Counted from the first letter of the stretch, positions 17,215 through 25,647 are shown. The stretch: DNA of 34,636 nt from Burkholderiales bacterium (GCA_019745565.1 JAIESW010000060.1:1-34636); one strand, 5' to 3'. Program-made: numbers and translations. The notes: generated by a model from the letters alone, not told the origin.

Positions 17215-18344
17215 AGGTGTACCGCGTCGGCGGCTCGGTCCGCGACGAACTGCTCGGTCTCGAAGTGAAGGACCACGATCACGTGGTCGTCGGTGCCACG
17301 GTGGAGGAGATGGAACGCCTCGGCTTCCGGCCGGTGGGGAAGGATTTCCCGGTGTTCCTGCATCCGCAGACGCACGAGGAATACGCGCTCGCCCGCACCG
17401 AACGCAAGACCGGCCGCGGGTACAAGGGGTTCACGGTCTACGCTGCGCCCGAGGTGACGCTGGAGGAGGATCTCGCGCGCCGCGATCTCACGATCAACGC
17501 GATCGCGCGAGACGAGGACGGCGCGCTCATCGATCCGTTCGATGGCTCCGGCGACATCGAACGCGGCGTGCTGCGGCACGTGAGCGCGGCCTTCGTCGAG
17601 GATCCGGTCCGCATTCTGAGAGTCGCGCGGTTCGCCGCGCGGTTCGGCTTTGCCGTGGCGCCGGAGACTTTCGAGTTGATGCGCACGATGGTCGCGCACG
17701 GCGAAGTCGACCATCTGGTCCCGGAAAGAGTGTGGCAGGAAATGGCGAAGGGGCTGATGGAATCGCGACCCTCGCGCATGTTCGAAGTGCTGGCCGCGTG
17801 CGGCGCGTTGGCGCATGCACTGCCCGAACTGGATCGACTGCTGCAGGGCAATGCATCGGCCCGCCTTGCGGCCCTCGATCGCGCTGCCGCGCTCGAACGA
17901 CCGATCGAGGTGCGCTACGGCGTGCTGTTCCTCGATGCAGAGGAACCCGCGGCCGCCGTGCAGCTCGCACGCGATGCATCCGAGCGCGTGCGCGCCCCGA
18001 ACGAATGCCGCGATCTGGCAGTCCTCGCGGCCGAGCTGTACCCCGGCGTGTGCCGAGCGCTCGAACTGGATGCCGACGCTACCGTCGATCTTTTGCAACG
18101 GAGCGATGCGTTCCGCCGCCCCGAGCGCTTCTCGCGCCTGCTGGAAGCCTGCGAAGCCGGAGTAGGCGCAGAGTTTCCCCAGGCTGCACGGCTGCTCGCC
18201 GCCCTCGATGCTGCAAACGCCGTCGATGGCGCTGGCATCGCGGCCAGATCGGACCCGGGCCAGATTGCGGAACGCATTCGTGCCGCGCGCGTCGAAGCGG
18301 TACGGGCCCGGTCGGGTCAACCGGCCCCGGGATCATCGCGTTAG
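17211..18344 (+). CDS. cca: CCA-adding tRNA nucleotidyltransferase with a degenerate HD domain
   Basis: Adds or repairs the 3'-terminal CCA of tRNAs. With the GTG at 17211 the protein has 377 residues. The nucleotidyltransferase head is intact: VGGSVRDELLG, the two metal-binding aspartates in VKDHDHVVVGA, the NTP-template region RRDLTINAIARD, and the VEDPVRILRVARFAARFGF helix. In E. coli Cca (412 residues) the C-terminal part is an HD phosphohydrolase with a histidine cluster and HDxGK motif. Here the corresponding part (about 225-345) keeps collinear landmarks such as RVRAPNECRDLA and DAFRRPERF, but the metal-binding histidines and HD pair are absent; the stretch that should read HDLGKG is FLDAEEP. 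It should therefore add CCA but lack the phosphatase/phosphodiesterase side activities. It is coupled to the upstream GST by a GTGA overlap. Confidence 0.92.
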   Translation: MKVYRVGGSVRDELLGLEVKDHDHVVVGATVEEMERLGFRPVGKDFPVFLHPQTHEEYALARTERKTGRGYKGFTVYAAPEVTLEEDLARRDLTINAIARDEDGALIDPFDGSGDIERGVLRHVSAAFVEDPVRILRVARFAARFGFAVAPETFELMRTMVAHGEVDHLVPERVWQEMAKGLMESRPSRMFEVLAACGALAHALPELDRLLQGNASARLAALDRAAALERPIEVRYGVLFLDAEEPAAAVQLARDASERVRAPNECRDLAVLAAELYPGVCRALELDADATVDLLQRSDAFRRPERFSRLLEACEAGVGAEFPQAARLLAALDAANAVDGAGIAARSDPGQIAERIRAARVEAVRARSGQPAPGSSR

Positions 18345-18415
18345 GGCGGGCTGCAACGCTTTCACCGGCGGCCTACCGAGTCGCGTTTCCCTCAACCCCC
18401 ACCAGGAGTCCCAGC

Positions 18416-18865
18416 ATGAAGAAGATCGCACTGCTCGCAGCGCTCGGTACCGCATTCACTCTCGGCACCGTCACCGCCTACGCGGACCATCACGGTGAGA
18501 AGCTCGGCGACGCGTTCAAGAAAGCCGACACGGACAACGACGGTTCCCTCACCAAGGACGAGGCGAAGCCGCTGAAGGGTGTCTCCAAGCACTTCGACGC
18601 CATCGACTCCGACAAGAGCGGTACGGTCACCATGGACGAGATCACTTCGTACTTGAGCAGCATGAAGAAGGAGATGCACGCCAGAGGCGAGGCCAAGTTC
18701 AAGGAAGCCGACAAGGACCACGACGGCACCCTCGACAAGGAAGAAGCCAAGGCACTGCCGCGCGTGTCGAAGAACTTCGACGCGATCGACACCGACAAGG
18801 ACGGCACGGTCTCGATGGAGGAGATCGCCGTGTTCATGAAGTCGAAGAAGCAGCACAAGAAGTAA
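18416..18865 (+). CDS. Exported EF-hand calcium-binding protein
   Basis: A 149-residue protein with a Sec signal peptide (MKKIALLAALGTAFTLGTVTAYA, cleavage predicted after AYA) and four EF-hand loops in two pairs: DTDNDGSLTKDE, DSDKSGTVTMDE, DKDHDGTLDKEE and DTDKDGTVSMEE. Each loop has Asp at positions 1, 3 and 5 (one Ser at 5), Gly at 6 and Glu at 12, so all four should bind calcium. The two halves are similar, which suggests an internal duplication. The ATG at 18416 has AGGAG 6-7 bases upstream. The predicted location is periplasm. It is followed by a strong terminator. The role is unknown: calcium buffering or sensing. Confidence 0.92.
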   Translation: MKKIALLAALGTAFTLGTVTAYADHHGEKLGDAFKKADTDNDGSLTKDEAKPLKGVSKHFDAIDSDKSGTVTMDEITSYLSSMKKEMHARGEAKFKEADKDHDGTLDKEEAKALPRVSKNFDAIDTDKDGTVSMEEIAVFMKSKKQHKK

Positions 18866-18884
18866 CCGTCCCCGCGCCGGGGAG

Positions 18885-18918
18885 AACGGGCGGGCCTGCG
18901 GGCCCGCCCGTTTCGTTT
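18885..18918 (+). terminator. Intrinsic terminator after the EF-hand gene
   Basis: CGGGCGGGCC (18887-18896) pairs perfectly with GGCCCGCCCG (18901-18910) around a 4-base loop, extended by AA/TT, then TTTCGTTT. It lies about 20 bases beyond the EF-hand stop. Confidence 0.9.
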
Positions 18919-18965
18919 CACGGCCGTCCCGTAGAATCGCGGCGCCCAACCAATCGGAGAACTCG

Positions 18966-19589
18966 ATGATCGATCTGTACACGTGGGGAACGCCCAACGG
19001 CCGCAAGGTTTCCATCATGCTGGAGGAGTGCGCCCTGCCCTATCGCACGCATGCGGTCGACATCGGCAAGGGTCAACAGCACGAGCCCGCTTTCGTGGCG
19101 ATCAATCCCAACAGCAAGATCCCCGCGATCATCGATTCCGACGGCCCCGGCGGCAAGCCGTTCACGCTGTTCGAGTCCGGCGCGATCCTGCTCTACCTCG
19201 CGAAGAAGACCGGCCGGTTCTTCCCCCTCGACGAGCGCCGCCAGTTCGAGACGCTGCAATGGCTCATGTTCCAGATGGGCGGCGTCGGGCCCATGTTCGG
19301 CCAGGCGCACCATTTCCTGCGCGCCGCCAAGGAGCCCGTCCCCTATGCCACCGAGCGCTACGTGCAGGAATCCCGGCGGCTGTACGGTGTCCTCGACAGC
19401 CATCTCGGTCACCACGACTACCTGGCCGACGAGTACTCCGTGGCGGACATCGCGACCTACCCCTGGGTCGCCCGGCACGAGTGGCACAAAGTGGATCTCG
19501 CTGATTTCCCACAGGTTAAGCGCTGGTTCGAGGCGATCAAGGCACGTCCGGCGGTGGCGCGGGGCATGCAAGTGCCGTTTCTCAACTAG
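18966..19589 (+). CDS. Glutathione S-transferase family protein (YghU/Ure2p-like)
   Basis: A 207-residue GST. The N-terminal DLYTWGTPNGRKVSIMLEE and INPNSKIPAIIDSDGPGGKPFTLFESGAILLYLAKKTG define the nu-class/YghU-Ure2p-like group, whose bacterial members often act as disulfide-bond reductases on glutathione. The C-terminal helical domain contains YSVADIATYPWVARHEW. The ATG at 18966 has GGAG 6-7 bases upstream. It follows the EF-hand terminator, so it has its own promoter. It differs clearly from the GST at 16561; the two are not a recent duplication. Confidence 0.92.
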   Translation: MIDLYTWGTPNGRKVSIMLEECALPYRTHAVDIGKGQQHEPAFVAINPNSKIPAIIDSDGPGGKPFTLFESGAILLYLAKKTGRFFPLDERRQFETLQWLMFQMGGVGPMFGQAHHFLRAAKEPVPYATERYVQESRRLYGVLDSHLGHHDYLADEYSVADIATYPWVARHEWHKVDLADFPQVKRWFEAIKARPAVARGMQVPFLN

Positions 19590-19696
19590 GAGCATCGACC
19601 CGTCTCAAGTTGAGGCTCGCGGGGCCGATATTCATAGGCCGCACTGCCCGAAGGCCGGGACACCTCCCGTCCCCCAAGAGCCGCCGTTTCGAAAGA

Positions 19697-20989
19697 ATGA
19701 CCGCCAGCCTCCCTGAGAAGATCGGCAAGTACCGTGTGCTCTCCGAACTGGGCCGCGGCGCCACCAGCCGCGTGTTCCTGGCCGAGGACCCGTTCCTCGA
19801 GCGCAAGGTCGCGATCAAGGTCATCAAGGACGACGCGCCCACCGACACGTACATGCGGCGCCGGTTCCAGCGCGTGTTCATGAACGAGGCGGCACTCACG
19901 GGCAAGCTCGAGCACCCGCACATCATCGCGATCTTCGACGCGGTGACCGAGGACGAGGACAGCTACCTCGTCATGGAATACGTCGACGGCCAGACCCTCG
20001 AGCACCATTGCACGCCCGAAGCGCTGCTGCCGCTCGAGCGCATCGTGGAGATCATGTTCAAGGCGAGCCTCGCGCTCGACTACGCCTACCGCCACGGCGT
20101 GATCCACTGCGACATCAAGCCCGCGAACATCATGATCGCGGGCGACACCGACATCAAAGTGACCGACTTCGGCGCCGCGTTCTACGACGCCGCGGACCAC
20201 ACCTATCTCACCGGTGTCGGGTCGCCCGCTTACATGTCGCCGGAGCAGGTGCTCGAGAAGCAGCTCAACCATCAGACCGACATCTACTCGCTCGGCGTGG
20301 TGCTGTATCAGCTCATCACCGGCAAGCTGCCGTTCCAGGGTTCGAATCGCGGCAGCCTGCTCTATCAGATCCTGAACATCGAAGCCGTCGCTCCGTCAGT
20401 GCATCGCTGGGGCGTGCCGCCGGAACTCGATCGCATCGTGCTGCGCGCGCTCGCCAAGCCGCTCACCGACCGCTATCAGCACTGGGCCGAACTCTCCCGC
20501 GACCTCGCGCACGTTTTCAAGCACCTCACGCTGCCCGAGGAATCGGTCTCGGACACGGAAAAATTCTCGGCGGTGCGCGCGCTGTCCTTCTTCCAGGACT
20601 TTCGCGACGTCGAGATCTGGGAAGCCCTGCGGCTCGGCATGTGGCACCGGTTCGCCGGCAGCGAAACGGTTCTGCGCGAAGGTGAGGAAGGCGACGGCTT
20701 CTTCGTGCTGACGGCAGGCGAAGTGCGCGTCTCGCGCGGCGGCAAGGTGCTGGACGTGCTGAAGGCCGGCCACTGCTTCGGCGAGATCCTTTACTTCCAC
20801 GAAACCCAGGCGACGCGTACGACGACCATCATCACCCACACGCCGTGCGTCGCCCTCGAGATCAAGGCGCGCAGCCTGCGCGAGGCTTCCGACGGCCTGC
20901 AGATGCAGTTCAACCGCTCGTTCATGCGCGTTCTAGTGAAGCGGTTGGATCTGCGCGAAACCCGACTGGTCGCTCAGGCTGGCACTTAG
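19697..20989 (+). CDS. Serine/threonine protein kinase fused to a cyclic-nucleotide-binding domain
   Basis: A 430-residue cytosolic protein. Residues about 11-275 form a Hanks-type kinase: glycine loop ELGRGATSRVF, ATP-anchoring K41 in VAIK, catalytic-loop HCDIKPANI with D139, Mg-binding DFG at 157-159, and GSPAYMSPEQ. The usual HRD arginine is cysteine (C138), making it a non-RD kinase that may not need activation-loop phosphorylation. Residues about 320-420 are a cNMP/CRP-type effector domain (LREGEEGDGFFVLTAGEVRVSRGG, then HCFGEILYFHETQATRTTTI). The phosphate-binding cassette matches the cNMP pattern GE...RT, so cAMP or cGMP binding is plausible. No membrane helix or PASTA repeats are present. 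The ATG at 19697 lies just before the kinase domain; an upstream in-frame start at 19610 adds 29 unconvincing residues. No substrate or phosphatase is adjacent. Confidence 0.92.
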   Translation: MTASLPEKIGKYRVLSELGRGATSRVFLAEDPFLERKVAIKVIKDDAPTDTYMRRRFQRVFMNEAALTGKLEHPHIIAIFDAVTEDEDSYLVMEYVDGQTLEHHCTPEALLPLERIVEIMFKASLALDYAYRHGVIHCDIKPANIMIAGDTDIKVTDFGAAFYDAADHTYLTGVGSPAYMSPEQVLEKQLNHQTDIYSLGVVLYQLITGKLPFQGSNRGSLLYQILNIEAVAPSVHRWGVPPELDRIVLRALAKPLTDRYQHWAELSRDLAHVFKHLTLPEESVSDTEKFSAVRALSFFQDFRDVEIWEALRLGMWHRFAGSETVLREGEEGDGFFVLTAGEVRVSRGGKVLDVLKAGHCFGEILYFHETQATRTTTIITHTPCVALEIKARSLREASDGLQMQFNRSFMRVLVKRLDLRETRLVAQAGT

Positions 20990-21026
20990 TTCCGCTCGAG
21001 AGCGGCTTGCGCCTCTAGGGGCGCGC

Positions 21027-21055
21027 TAGCCTGTCTTCCTCCAGAAGACGGGCTA
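21027..21055. terminator. Stem-loop between convergent kinase and usp genes
   Basis: TAGCCTGTCTTC pairs with GAAGACGGGCTA (12 bp, one G-T wobble) around CTCCA. It sits between the ends of two convergent genes and could stop both transcripts. The lack of a T-run makes the call tentative. Confidence 0.5.
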
Positions 21056-21079
21056 ACGAAAGGAATGCTTCGGCCCGCG

Positions 21080-21508
21080 CTACTTCAGCAGTGCAACCGG
21101 CACCTCGGCCAGGTGCAGCACCTTGGCCGCCACGGAACCGAGCAGCATGCCCGATACGGCACCCAGTCCGCGGGTCCCCATGACGATCTGGGCGCAGCCC
21201 TTTTCCTTCGCGACACGAGCGATGGTCTGGGCGACGTCGCCCACCAGGATGCGGTGCTCGGCGAGCATGCCTGCCGCGTTGAGAAGATCGCGTGCGGGAG
21301 CCAGTGCCGCCTCACCTTCCTCGCGGTAGTAGTTCTCGATCTGGTCCGGCGACAGGAACATCTTGACGGCGCCGGACACCACCGGGGGCTGCACGTTGAT
21401 CAGCACCGCCGACAAGGGCTCGCGGTAGATGTCCTTCTCCGCGATCACGTGACGCACCGCCCGGAGCGAGTTCTCCGAACCATCGACGGCGATGAGGACC
21501 TTGCGCAT
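21080..21508 (-). CDS. Universal stress protein (UspA family)
   Basis: A 142-residue single-domain USP with MRKVLIAVDGSENSLRAV at the N-terminus and the ATP-binding signature VMGTRGLGAVSGMLLGSVAAKVL near the C-terminus (G-2x-G-9x-G-S/T pattern), so nucleotide binding is expected. The ATG at 21508 is 5 bases beyond the sucD stop and gives the canonical N-terminus; reading further upstream only enters sucD out of frame. It is therefore the third gene of a sucC-sucD-usp transcript. The role is general stress adaptation; the link to succinyl-CoA synthetase is by location only. Confidence 0.93.
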   Translation of the reverse strand: MRKVLIAVDGSENSLRAVRHVIAEKDIYREPLSAVLINVQPPVVSGAVKMFLSPDQIENYYREEGEAALAPARDLLNAAGMLAEHRILVGDVAQTIARVAKEKGCAQIVMGTRGLGAVSGMLLGSVAAKVLHLAEVPVALLK

Positions 21509-21513
21509 GTCTG

Positions 21514-22395
21514 CTAGAGCACGCTCTTCAGGAGCTTGCCCATCTCGGCCGGGTTCTTCGTGACCTTGATGCCGCACGCCGCCATGACTTCGAGCTTCTC
21601 CTGCGCCGTGCCCTTGCCGCCGGAGATGATCGCGCCGGCGTGACCCATGCGTTTGCCGGGCGGCGCGGTGACGCCGGCGATGAAACCCACCACGGGCTTC
21701 TTCATGTGGTCCTTCGCCCACAGCGCCGCGGTCTCCTCGTCGGAGCCGCCGATCTCGCCGATCATCACCACGGCGTCCGTGTTCGGATCGTCATTGAAGA
21801 GCTTCAGCACGTCGATGTGCTTGAGACCGTTCACCGGGTCGCCGCCGATGCCCACGGCACTCGACTGGCCGAGACCCAGTTCGGTGAGCTGGCCCACCGC
21901 TTCGTACGTGAGCGTGCCGGAACGCGACACCACGCCGATGCGACCCTTGCGATGGATATGGCCGGGCATGATGCCGATCTTGATCTCGTCCGGCGTTATG
22001 GTGCCGGGACAATTCGGCCCCAGCAGCAGCGTGCGGCGATTCTGTTTGCGCATGCGGTCGCGCACTTCGATCATGTCGCGCACCGGAATACCTTCGGTGA
22101 TGCAGATGACCAGATCGAGGTCGGCTTCCACGGCTTCCCAGATCGCTGCTGCGGCGCCGGGCGGCGGCACGTAGACCACGGAAACGTTGACGCCGGTCTT
22201 CTCCTTCGCCTCGCGCACGTTGGCGAAGATCGGGATGCCTTCGAAGTCCTCGCCGGCCTTCTTCGGATTCACGCCCGCCACGAAGCAGTTCTTGCCGTTG
22301 GCGTATTCGCGACACATGCGCGTATGGAACTGGCCGGTCTTGCCGGTGATGCCCTGCGTGACGACGCGGGTGTTGCGGTCGATGAGGATCGACAT
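21514..22395 (-). CDS. sucD: Succinyl-CoA synthetase alpha subunit
   Basis: CoA- and phosphohistidine-carrying subunit of the TCA-cycle enzyme that makes ATP or GTP from succinyl-CoA. The 293-residue length matches SucD (289 in E. coli). It starts [24 protein letters not shown] (CoA-binding Rossmann region). [12 protein letters not shown] is the CoA ligase signature, and the phosphorylated histidine is H252 in [15 protein letters not shown] (E. coli H246). The start is 1 base past the sucC stop. Confidence 0.98.
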   Translation of the reverse strand: MSILIDRNTRVVTQGITGKTGQFHTRMCREYANGKNCFVAGVNPKKAGEDFEGIPIFANVREAKEKTGVNVSVVYVPPPGAAAAIWEAVEADLDLVICITEGIPVRDMIEVRDRMRKQNRRTLLLGPNCPGTITPDEIKIGIMPGHIHRKGRIGVVSRSGTLTYEAVGQLTELGLGQSSAVGIGGDPVNGLKHIDVLKLFNDDPNTDAVVMIGEIGGSDEETAALWAKDHMKKPVVGFIAGVTAPPGKRMGHAGAIISGGKGTAQEKLEVMAACGIKVTKNPAEMGKLLKSVL

Positions 22396-22396
22396 C

Positions 22397-23566
<1,170 letters not shown>

Positions 23567-23614
23567 GGTCCGTTCGGTTTCTGAATCGAGAATGCTGCGC
23601 TGCGAAGCCGGGCG

Positions 23615-23620
23615 AGTATA
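23615..23620 (-). promoter_or_regulatory. Candidate sucC -10 element
   Basis: TATACT on the minus strand (23620-23615), about 49 bases before the sucC ATG, is a good sigma-70 -10. No clear -35 lies 16-18 bases upstream, so either it is weak or activator-assisted. Confidence 0.4.
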
Positions 23621-23740
23621 GCGCAATGCCCTCGATCGCCCTCATCCGGCATCGCGACGCCCGCCTTAAAGGAGAAGTGATTCAGGGACTTGCCGCTCCC
23701 CGGCCAGACCTGCCAATGCCGGCCGCCTTCTTCGGCAATC

Positions 23741-23757
23741 GCAGCGTTGTGCGCTGC
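23741..23757. promoter_or_regulatory. 17-bp inverted repeat, candidate enhancer-binding-protein site
   Basis: GCAGCG-TTGTG-CGCTGC, perfect 6-bp arms around 5 bases, centred about 93 bases upstream of the start site predicted from the sigma-54 promoter at 23815. Bacterial enhancer-binding proteins typically bind such dyads 80-200 bases upstream. No specific activator can be named. Confidence 0.45.
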
Positions 23758-23772
23758 TCCTACGATATTTCA

Positions 23773-23785
23773 TAACCCGTTGATT
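23773..23785 (-). promoter_or_regulatory. Candidate IHF binding site
   Basis: On the minus strand AATCAACGGGTTA matches the IHF consensus WATCAANNNNTTR at every defined position. It sits in the only AT-rich stretch of the region (about 23760-23802), centred about 63 bases before the predicted start, where IHF usually bends DNA to bring a distant activator onto sigma-54 polymerase. Confidence 0.65.
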
Positions 23786-23814
23786 AATCTAAATAACAAG
23801 CTGGTGTCGCCATC

Positions 23815-23832
23815 TTGGCACGCCTGATGCTC
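23815..23832 (+). promoter_or_regulatory. Sigma-54 (-24/-12) promoter
   Basis: TTGGCACGCCTGATGCTC contains the -24 block TTGGCACG exactly and the -12 GC (23829-23830). GG and GC are separated by the required 10 bases, and only one of the conserved -12 bases (TTGC read as ATGC) differs. The predicted start is about 23842. No plus-strand protein gene follows, so it would drive the non-coding transcript. Confidence 0.72.
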
Positions 23833-23841
23833 TATGTTGGG

Positions 23842-23949
23842 GCGTAGCGCGGCGTCATGCGCCGGGTTACTGCAGGTAGGTCTCCTCCCCCACTATGGGG
23901 AACTCCGGGCAGCCAGAATCTCCTCCCCCTTTGGCTGCCCAATTTTTTT
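23842..23949 (+). ncRNA. Putative sigma-54-dependent small RNA with two anti-Shine-Dalgarno motifs
   Basis: About 108 bases from the predicted sigma-54 start to a terminator T-run. Hairpin 1 (23844-23870) begins 2 bases after the predicted start, with arms GTAGCGCGGCG / CGCCGGGTTAC (one mismatch, one wobble) around TCATG. Then comes single-stranded TCTCCTCCCCC (23881-23891), partly able to form a small CCCC/GGGG hairpin. Last is the terminator hairpin (23907-23940), whose 16-base loop contains the identical TCTCCTCCCCC (23919-23929), followed by AA and seven T (Hfq-type tail). The repeated motif complements GGAGGAGA-like ribosome sites, so translational repression of many mRNAs is the natural guess. 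It resembles in logic the C-rich-loop sRNAs with CUCCUCCC motifs known from other Proteobacteria, but I do not recognise it as any named RNA. It lies between divergent-facing sucC and the 3' end of the alkaline phosphatase gene. The rest of 23567-23964 holds only the regulatory sites listed. Confidence 0.68.
23907..23949 (+). terminator. Intrinsic terminator of the putative small RNA
   Basis: GGGCAGCCA (23907-23915) pairs perfectly with TGGCTGCCC (23932-23940), followed by AATTTTTTT. The T-run is on the plus strand only, so it cannot be the normal terminator of the minus-strand phosphatase gene next to it. This is what first shows that a plus-strand transcript exists here. Confidence 0.88.
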
Positions 23950-23964
23950 GTGCGACGGGTTTGC

Positions 23965-25509
23965 TCACTTCCACCCGTACGCCTCGCGCATGACGTGGAA
24001 GATGGCGTTCTGCTCCATCACGCCCCGGACCAGATGCGCACCCGGACCGGTCGCATAGATTGCGACATCCTCACCACCGTGGGTTTCCGCGGGCATCGGC
24101 ATCGCGCTTTCCTGCAAATACTCCGACTGCGTCGTGTCGACCTCGGTCAGGTTCGGCCGGCCGGTTGCGGGCTCCGACTTGAACGGCATGTGCTCGAAGC
24201 GCTTGGGCCCGGCAGGCTGCCGGTCGCTCGCGCCCGCATAGCCCGGACCATTTGCGTAGCCGAGAGTCGTGTAGGGCAGCCCCAGCTGATCGCGCGCATA
24301 GTCCGGGGCCTCGTGGCCCGGCTCCACGACCTTGCCGAGGATCGGGTTGCCGCGTTTCGGGTAGCCCGCCATGGTCAAGACGTGACTGTGATCGGCGGTG
24401 ACGATGATCAGCGTGTCCCTGGCATCGACGAGATCCACCGCTTTCGCCACGGCTTCCGACAATGCGATCGCGTCGGTCAGCGCGCGCTGCGCGTTGCCCG
24501 CGTGATGCCCGTGATCGATGCGACCGCCTTCGACCATCAGGAAGTACCCCTTGGGGTTGCGCGCGAGCATGGCGATCGCCTTCTGCGTCATCTCCGCGAG
24601 GGATGGTTCGTCCCCACTCTTGGCGCGGTCCAGTTCGAACTTCATGTGCGACGGCTCGAACAGACCGAGCAGTCGATCGGTGGTCGAGGGATCCACTGCG
24701 TCGAACTGCGCCTTGTTCCACACGTAGGCGCTGCGCGGCTTGCCGTCGGTCCACTCGCGCCACAAGCTTCGGCCATCCTTGCGCGTGCCCTTGCGCTTGT
24801 CGTATTCGGGATCGACCTCGTCGGCGGTGTAGAACTTCGCACGGCCGCCACCGAGCACGACCTCGAGGCCGTTGCCGCGGGAAAAATCCAGCAGCTGCCG
24901 CGCGATGTCGGGCGCCGTCGCACCGGCCGGCAGGTCAGCGTCGCCTTCCCAGTCACGCTCCGACGAATGCGCATAGCAGGCTGCCGGCGTGGCGTGGGTG
25001 ACTCGCGTGGTAGTCACGACACCGGTGGACAGGCCACGATCCTCGGCCCATTCGAGGATCGTCCGCAACGCACCTGCGCGAACGATCTCTGCGCGCGCCT
25101 CCCGTCGAGGGACGTTCGAACTCACGGAGATCAGCCCATCATCGGTCTTCACGCCGGTGACCATCGCGGTCATGGTGGGCGCCGAGTCCGGCGTCTGCTG
25201 GTTCGCACTGTAGGTCTTCGAGAGCGCCACGTTCGGAAACGCTTCGAATGCGAGCGCGTTCTCCTCACCCGAGCCGCCCTTGCGCTGACCGTCGAGGATG
25301 CGCGCGGCCGTGATCGTGGTGATACCCATGCCGTCGCCGACGAAGAGGATCACGTTCTTCGCGCGTCCCGTCACCGGTTGCACGCGCCCGTTGCGCGCGA
25401 CCGCAGCGGCCCCCGCGGCGTACCACTCGTCCGGCGTCATGTCGGCGGCCAGGACGCTGACGCTCAATAGCATCATCGGGAGGGTCGGTACGAAACGGCG
25501 GCGGTTCAT
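23965..25509 (-). CDS. Exported alkaline phosphatase (PhoA family)
   Basis: Periplasmic phosphomonoesterase, 514 residues. An N-terminal export signal carries an arginine run (NRRRF) and hydrophobic core ending near VLAAD. Zn/Mg ligands and catalytic residues are visible: D59 in FVGDGMG, nucleophile S109 in PDSAPTMTAM, THATPAACYAH, EGGRIDHGHHAGN, TADHSHVLTMAGY, and HGGEDVAIYATGPGAH. It is longer than E. coli PhoA (471) and closer to the broad alkaline-phosphatase family with a middle insert. The NRRRF could be read as a weak Tat motif, but Sec export is as likely. GAGG lies about 7 bases before the ATG. Given ppk1, ppx and phoU in the same region it may be phosphate-regulated, but I see no full Pho box. 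A short periplasmic protein gene lies upstream on the same strand, separated by a terminator. Confidence 0.93.
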   Translation of the reverse strand: MNRRRFVPTLPMMLLSVSVLAADMTPDEWYAAGAAAVARNGRVQPVTGRAKNVILFVGDGMGITTITAARILDGQRKGGSGEENALAFEAFPNVALSKTYSANQQTPDSAPTMTAMVTGVKTDDGLISVSSNVPRREARAEIVRAGALRTILEWAEDRGLSTGVVTTTRVTHATPAACYAHSSERDWEGDADLPAGATAPDIARQLLDFSRGNGLEVVLGGGRAKFYTADEVDPEYDKRKGTRKDGRSLWREWTDGKPRSAYVWNKAQFDAVDPSTTDRLLGLFEPSHMKFELDRAKSGDEPSLAEMTQKAIAMLARNPKGYFLMVEGGRIDHGHHAGNAQRALTDAIALSEAVAKAVDLVDARDTLIIVTADHSHVLTMAGYPKRGNPILGKVVEPGHEAPDYARDQLGLPYTTLGYANGPGYAGASDRQPAGPKRFEHMPFKSEPATGRPNLTEVDTTQSEYLQESAMPMPAETHGGEDVAIYATGPGAHLVRGVMEQNAIFHVMREAYGWK

Positions 25510-25596
25510 TTCGTGACCTCGGCGGGTCGTGCGGAAAGCGCAAGAATCTCACAAATCGCGGGCGCTGCAGCCGAAGCACACGCACGCACCCGGAAC

Positions 25597-25629
25597 GACA
25601 AAAGGCGGAACCTGGGTTCCGCCTTGTCG
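25597..25629 (-). terminator. Intrinsic terminator of the small periplasmic protein gene
   Basis: AAGGCGGAACC (25602-25612) and GGTTCCGCCTT (25615-25625) form a perfect dyad. On the minus strand it ends CCTTTTGTC and begins about 20 bases beyond the stop at 25648. Confidence 0.8.
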
Positions 25630-25647
25630 TACAGCTACGCAGCAACC

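Noticed and set aside
21027..21055. Riboswitch or small RNA between the kinase and usp
   Set aside because: A single stem-loop in a 90-base gap between convergent genes, with no promoter or conserved aptamer features; read as a terminator-like structure.
23834..24058. Short plus-strand open frame across the putative small RNA
   Set aside because: It would read through the terminator hairpin and T-run, has no ribosome site near its start, and the encoded residues show no recognisable pattern; the RNA explanation fits better.
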